Source: CBDHCC01 sp965219235
GTDB lineage: Bacteria > Pseudomonadota > Alphaproteobacteria > Sphingomonadales > Sphingomonadaceae
Assembly: GCA_965219235.1 (NCBI GenBank)
Contig: OZ244721.1
Span: 2,232,001-2,296,000 of the forward strand
DNA length: 64,000 nucleotides
Reading direction: 5' to 3'
Positions 61,290-64,000 of the stretch are shown here, piece by piece. The notes under the pieces are model-generated. The model was not told the origin of the DNA and made no database searches. It saw only the letters and a list, made by a program, of their open reading frames with translations. The translations under genes were made by a program, and so were the position numbers. Within the stretch, counting starts at the first letter, position 1; each line of letters begins with the position of its first letter.

Positions 61290-64000
61290 TTAAAGGATGA
61301 CTTTGGCGGTTACCGCAAAGCGGCGACCTAGCGCATCGTACGTTGATGGATAAGTGTTACCGCTGTTAAAAGTCGTCGTTCCAACGGTATTGCCCACGAT
61401 TGGGGGTTGCAGATCGAACACGTTTTGCACCGTGAAGACGAGTTCGAAGTTGTCCGTCGCCCGGAAGCGTGCTGCTAGATCGAAGTAACTACGCGCTCCG
61501 ATGGTCCGAAACGCGGGATCGACAACGCAGCCATTCGGATCCGCTCCGGTGGGGTCTGGGCAGCCCGTCGCCGGGTTGGCCCCAGCGGCAACCGCTGCGT
61601 CGAGTTCGTCTTGAAATTGTTGTCCCTCGTAGCGGACACGGTCGATGAACCGCCACAGCAGCGAGATGTCGACCGCGCCGACCGAGGCGGTGGTACGTTG
61701 TGAAAACTGGAACTTTGGTTGGATCGAGCCCGAGGCCACGCCCGGTGAAGGCGCACAATTGTTGCTGTAAAAGCCAACACATTCGCGATTGATCGCCGTG
61801 GGCGTTGCCTGGAATTTGGTCGAGTGGGTGTAGTTACCGACAAAGGACAGCGAGAGGCGTGCCACGCCGAAGTCGCGGCGATAATTCGTGATCAGGTCGA
61901 CCCCATCGGTGAACAAGCGACCGAGATTGCTGTTCTGCGCGAACAGGCCTGGCGTCGTCGCAGGGCTGCCATCGAGCCCGCCTGTCGTCGGATTTCGACG
62001 GATGACGGTGCAAGCAGGATCGGTAGCACTGGCGGCGGTTACGTTCCCAAAGCAGGCGGCGACGAGGTCACCGGGAAGGGGGGCGCCGATCGTGTCTTTG
62101 ACCCGGATGTTGTAGTAATCGACGCTCAAATTGAATCCCGGGACAAAATCGGGCTGAAGGACAATACCAAGGGTGTACGTATCGGCTTTTTCCGGCTGCA
62201 GGTTAATGTTGCCGCCCGCGTTGATGTTGGCCTGTCCAGCCGTCGGATTGGTGATCGCGCCGATGGTGCCTGCCGGAGCCCCTTGCGCCAGGCACACCGA
62301 GCGCAGGTTGGCATTGGTGGTCGGCGCCGCACCTGCACACGGATCGATACCAAGGTTGGTGAGGCTCACCGACAGGGGCGTGAACAACTCGCCAATGTTG
62401 GGCGCGCGGACAGCACGACTGTAGTTGCCACGCAGTTTAACGCCGTTTAGCGGCTCCCAGCTGCCACCAGCCTTGTAGGTCCAGGTATCATAGCCGGGAC
62501 TGCCTGCGGCATCGATCTCATATCTTGAATACCGCGCTCCAGCCTCCAGCGTAAGGCTTTCGAACAGTGGCCGATCTTCGATCAGCGGTGCGATGACCTC
62601 ACCAAACGCTTCGTAGACGTGATACGCGCCGCGGAATGGCGTCGTGGCGCCCCCAGTACCCCCTAACGCGCCGGGCGTCTGGGCAAGGCTGTCAGCCGAC
62701 TGCTCCGCCGTGTACCGACGATATTCGCCGCCCAAGGCGACGCCGATCGGATTGGTCGCCAACGGCAATCCGAAGCCGAGATCGCCCGAGATTGTTCCCT
62801 GCACCTGGCCGAGCGTGGTTTTGTTCGCTGCGGTGGCGTTGGTCGACAGGAACGATGCCGCTTGGGGACTGATCGTGCCAGCGTTTCCAAAGATATTGAC
62901 GGGCACGCAGTTGTTGGACGTATCCTGACACATTGGGCTGGTCGCCGTGCCGTTGACCAGCAGTCCTTGGCGGAGCCGCGAGGTCACGACGTAGTTCTGA
63001 AACGTCTGCGTGTTTTCGCTTTCGCCGTAGGAGCCGTTGACGTCCCAGTTCAGGCTATGCGTGAGCTCACCGCCGATGCCCATGTGATAATCGAACACCT
63101 GCGTTTGGAAGTCGTTGAGGCGTGAGCCGACCTCAACCGTTCTGCGGTTCAACGTCACGCCCACCGTGCGGTAATTCGGATCGGCCGGTCCCGAGGCGGT
63201 CGCAGCCGCCGCGCATTGGGCGGGCGTAAATCTGGGGGTATAGACGTTCTGCGGGGAGCCTGCGGGCGGACCCCCAGGGGTTCCCGGGGCCGGCGCCACA
63301 TTGAACGCGCAAAACTGGTTTCTCAAACCTGCCGGCAAAAAGGGATTGTTGAGATTGATCGTGACGTTCTCGCCGAACGATCCAGACGGTGCCACGATCG
63401 TGCTGACCTTGTTCTTCGAGTACAGGCCACGAGCGTAAACGCGGATGCGATCGGTGACGTCGTAGTTGGCCTGTGCGTAGATATTGAACCGCTCGAAAGG
63501 CGTCTGGAATATGTTGAATGGGTTGAAATTGAACGGCGCGAACAAGCTTTGTTCCGCGAAGCCCGTCGCCGGGTTGATCTGACGAAGATTGTTGTTGCCG
63601 ACAGCGGGATTGGTGCTTGGCTGACCGGTCACCGGGTCGAGAGGCCGTGTCCCGCTAAACCGCGACGGAACCGAGGTTCCGGAGCCGGTTTCCGTGCCCG
63701 AGAACGAGTCGATCTGGAATGCCGAAAAATCGCGGTCGCCTTGGTAGATCGGGTCGGCACGCTGGTAGCCGAGGCTAAGGACCGCGTTGCCGCGGCCATC
63801 CTCGAAATTGCCGCCGACCGTCGCGTCCACCCGGAATATGTTGCCGTCGCCGCGCTCGGTAATCTGCTCGGATGCAGCCACCTCGAGTCCGGTAAAGTTG
63901 CGCTTGGTGACGAAATTCACGACGCCCGTGATCGCGTCGGCACCGTAAGTCGTGACCGCGGCTCCGGTCAGAGCGTCGACGCGATCGATCAGCGCCAGCG
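61290..64000 (-). CDS. TonB-dependent receptor, 5' end outside the window
   Basis: At least 903 residues; the frame is open to the right edge. The plug segment LIDRVDALTGAAVTTYGADAITGVVNFVTKRNF is near the edge and the barrel ends ALGRRFAVTAKVIL. Several loops contain cysteine pairs. Its plug motif is of the 'YGADA-GVVNF' type found in sphingomonad receptors paired with sulfotransferase-like, SapC or halogenase genes. A strong terminator follows its stop. Substrate unknown. Confidence 0.93.
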   Translation of the reverse strand, partial: LALIDRVDALTGAAVTTYGADAITGVVNFVTKRNFTGLEVAASEQITERGDGNIFRVDATVGGNFEDGRGNAVLSLGYQRADPIYQGDRDFSAFQIDSFSGTETGSGTSVPSRFSGTRPLDPVTGQPSTNPAVGNNNLRQINPATGFAEQSLFAPFNFNPFNIFQTPFERFNIYAQANYDVTDRIRVYARGLYSKNKVSTIVAPSGSFGENVTINLNNPFLPAGLRNQFCAFNVAPAPGTPGGPPAGSPQNVYTPRFTPAQCAAAATASGPADPNYRTVGVTLNRRTVEVGSRLNDFQTQVFDYHMGIGGELTHSLNWDVNGSYGESENTQTFQNYVVTSRLRQGLLVNGTATSPMCQDTSNNCVPVNIFGNAGTISPQAASFLSTNATAANKTTLGQVQGTISGDLGFGLPLATNPIGVALGGEYRRYTAEQSADSLAQTPGALGGTGGATTPFRGAYHVYEAFGEVIAPLIEDRPLFESLTLEAGARYSRYEIDAAGSPGYDTWTYKAGGSWEPLNGVKLRGNYSRAVRAPNIGELFTPLSVSLTNLGIDPCAGAAPTTNANLRSVCLAQGAPAGTIGAITNPTAGQANINAGGNINLQPEKADTYTLGIVLQPDFVPGFNLSVDYYNIRVKDTIGAPLPGDLVAACFGNVTAASATDPACTVIRRNPTTGGLDGSPATTPGLFAQNSNLGRLFTDGVDLITNYRRDFGVARLSLSFVGNYTHSTKFQATPTAINRECVGFYSNNCAPSPGVASGSIQPKFQFSQRTTASVGAVDISLLWRFIDRVRYEGQQFQDELDAAVAAGANPATGCPDPTGADPNGCVVDPAFRTIGARSYFDLAARFRATDNFELVFTVQNVFDLQPPIVGNTVGTTTFNSGNTYPSTYDALGRRFAVTAKVIL

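Overview
The window is high-GC DNA with the gene habits of an alphaproteobacterium of the Sphingomonadaceae. Three large TonB-dependent receptors, many exported or lipoprotein enzymes, a CopB-type copper protein, and a hairpin repeat built around 'GCGAAGCAATCCAG' all point that way. No rRNA, tRNA or CRISPR array was seen. Start codons are often GTG within 4-bp stop/start overlaps (GTGA), so several operons look translationally coupled.

Region 1 (1-14.2 kb) begins with the end of copB and continues as a glycan-utilisation locus. It holds a GH3 beta-glucosidase, a secreted esterase, a LacI regulator, a lipoprotein formylglycine-generating enzyme, a PF10091 glycoamylase/GH144-like lipoprotein, a TonB receptor broken by one frameshift, a CGPSR sulfatase and an SusB-like GH97 alpha-glucoside hydrolase. 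Two near-identical LacI-type operators (4437-4450 and 10373-10386) probably tie it together.

Region 2 (14.4-33.5 kb) is a catabolic cluster of unknown substrate. A TonB receptor is followed by two SDRs, four NTF2-fold (SnoaL or limonene-epoxide-hydrolase-like) proteins, a double HxlR regulator, an MFS transporter, a carotenoid/stilbene cleavage dioxygenase, two acyl-CoA ligases, two thiolases, an FMN oxygenase/reductase-like protein, a dihydrodipicolinate-reductase-like protein and a DUF1295 membrane protein. A short motif, ATGAAAGT, lies before three of its operons.

Region 3 (33.5-38.1 kb) encodes two glycosyltransferases of the families named after arsenosugar biosynthesis (TIGR04282, TIGR04283), an NAD-dependent epimerase, a radical SAM/SPASM protein and an MTA-phosphorylase-like enzyme, without arsM.

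Region 4 (38.2-43.2 kb) is an integrative-element relic. A truncated integrase leads, by 4-bp overlaps, into a MazG-like NTP pyrophosphatase and a uracil-DNA-glycosylase-like protein. A thymidylate-synthase-like gene and a papain-like peptidase fragment face them, followed by a truncated trbI and DUF2274. The pyrophosphatase/glycosylase/TS-like set is the best candidate for an undescribed nucleotide-modification or defence module.

Region 5 (43.0-64.0 kb) is a mosaic of regulators (LysR, MarR, AraC, CGNR, winged helix), small enzymes (VOC, ABM, epoxide hydrolase, F420-type reductase), a decaying PD40/DUF4440 pair and a tandemly duplicated unit of a tiny membrane peptide plus an YdjM-like membrane protein. 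It also has an M23-like protein, an I78 protease-inhibitor lipoprotein, a sulfotransferase-like protein and a third TonB receptor that runs off the right edge.
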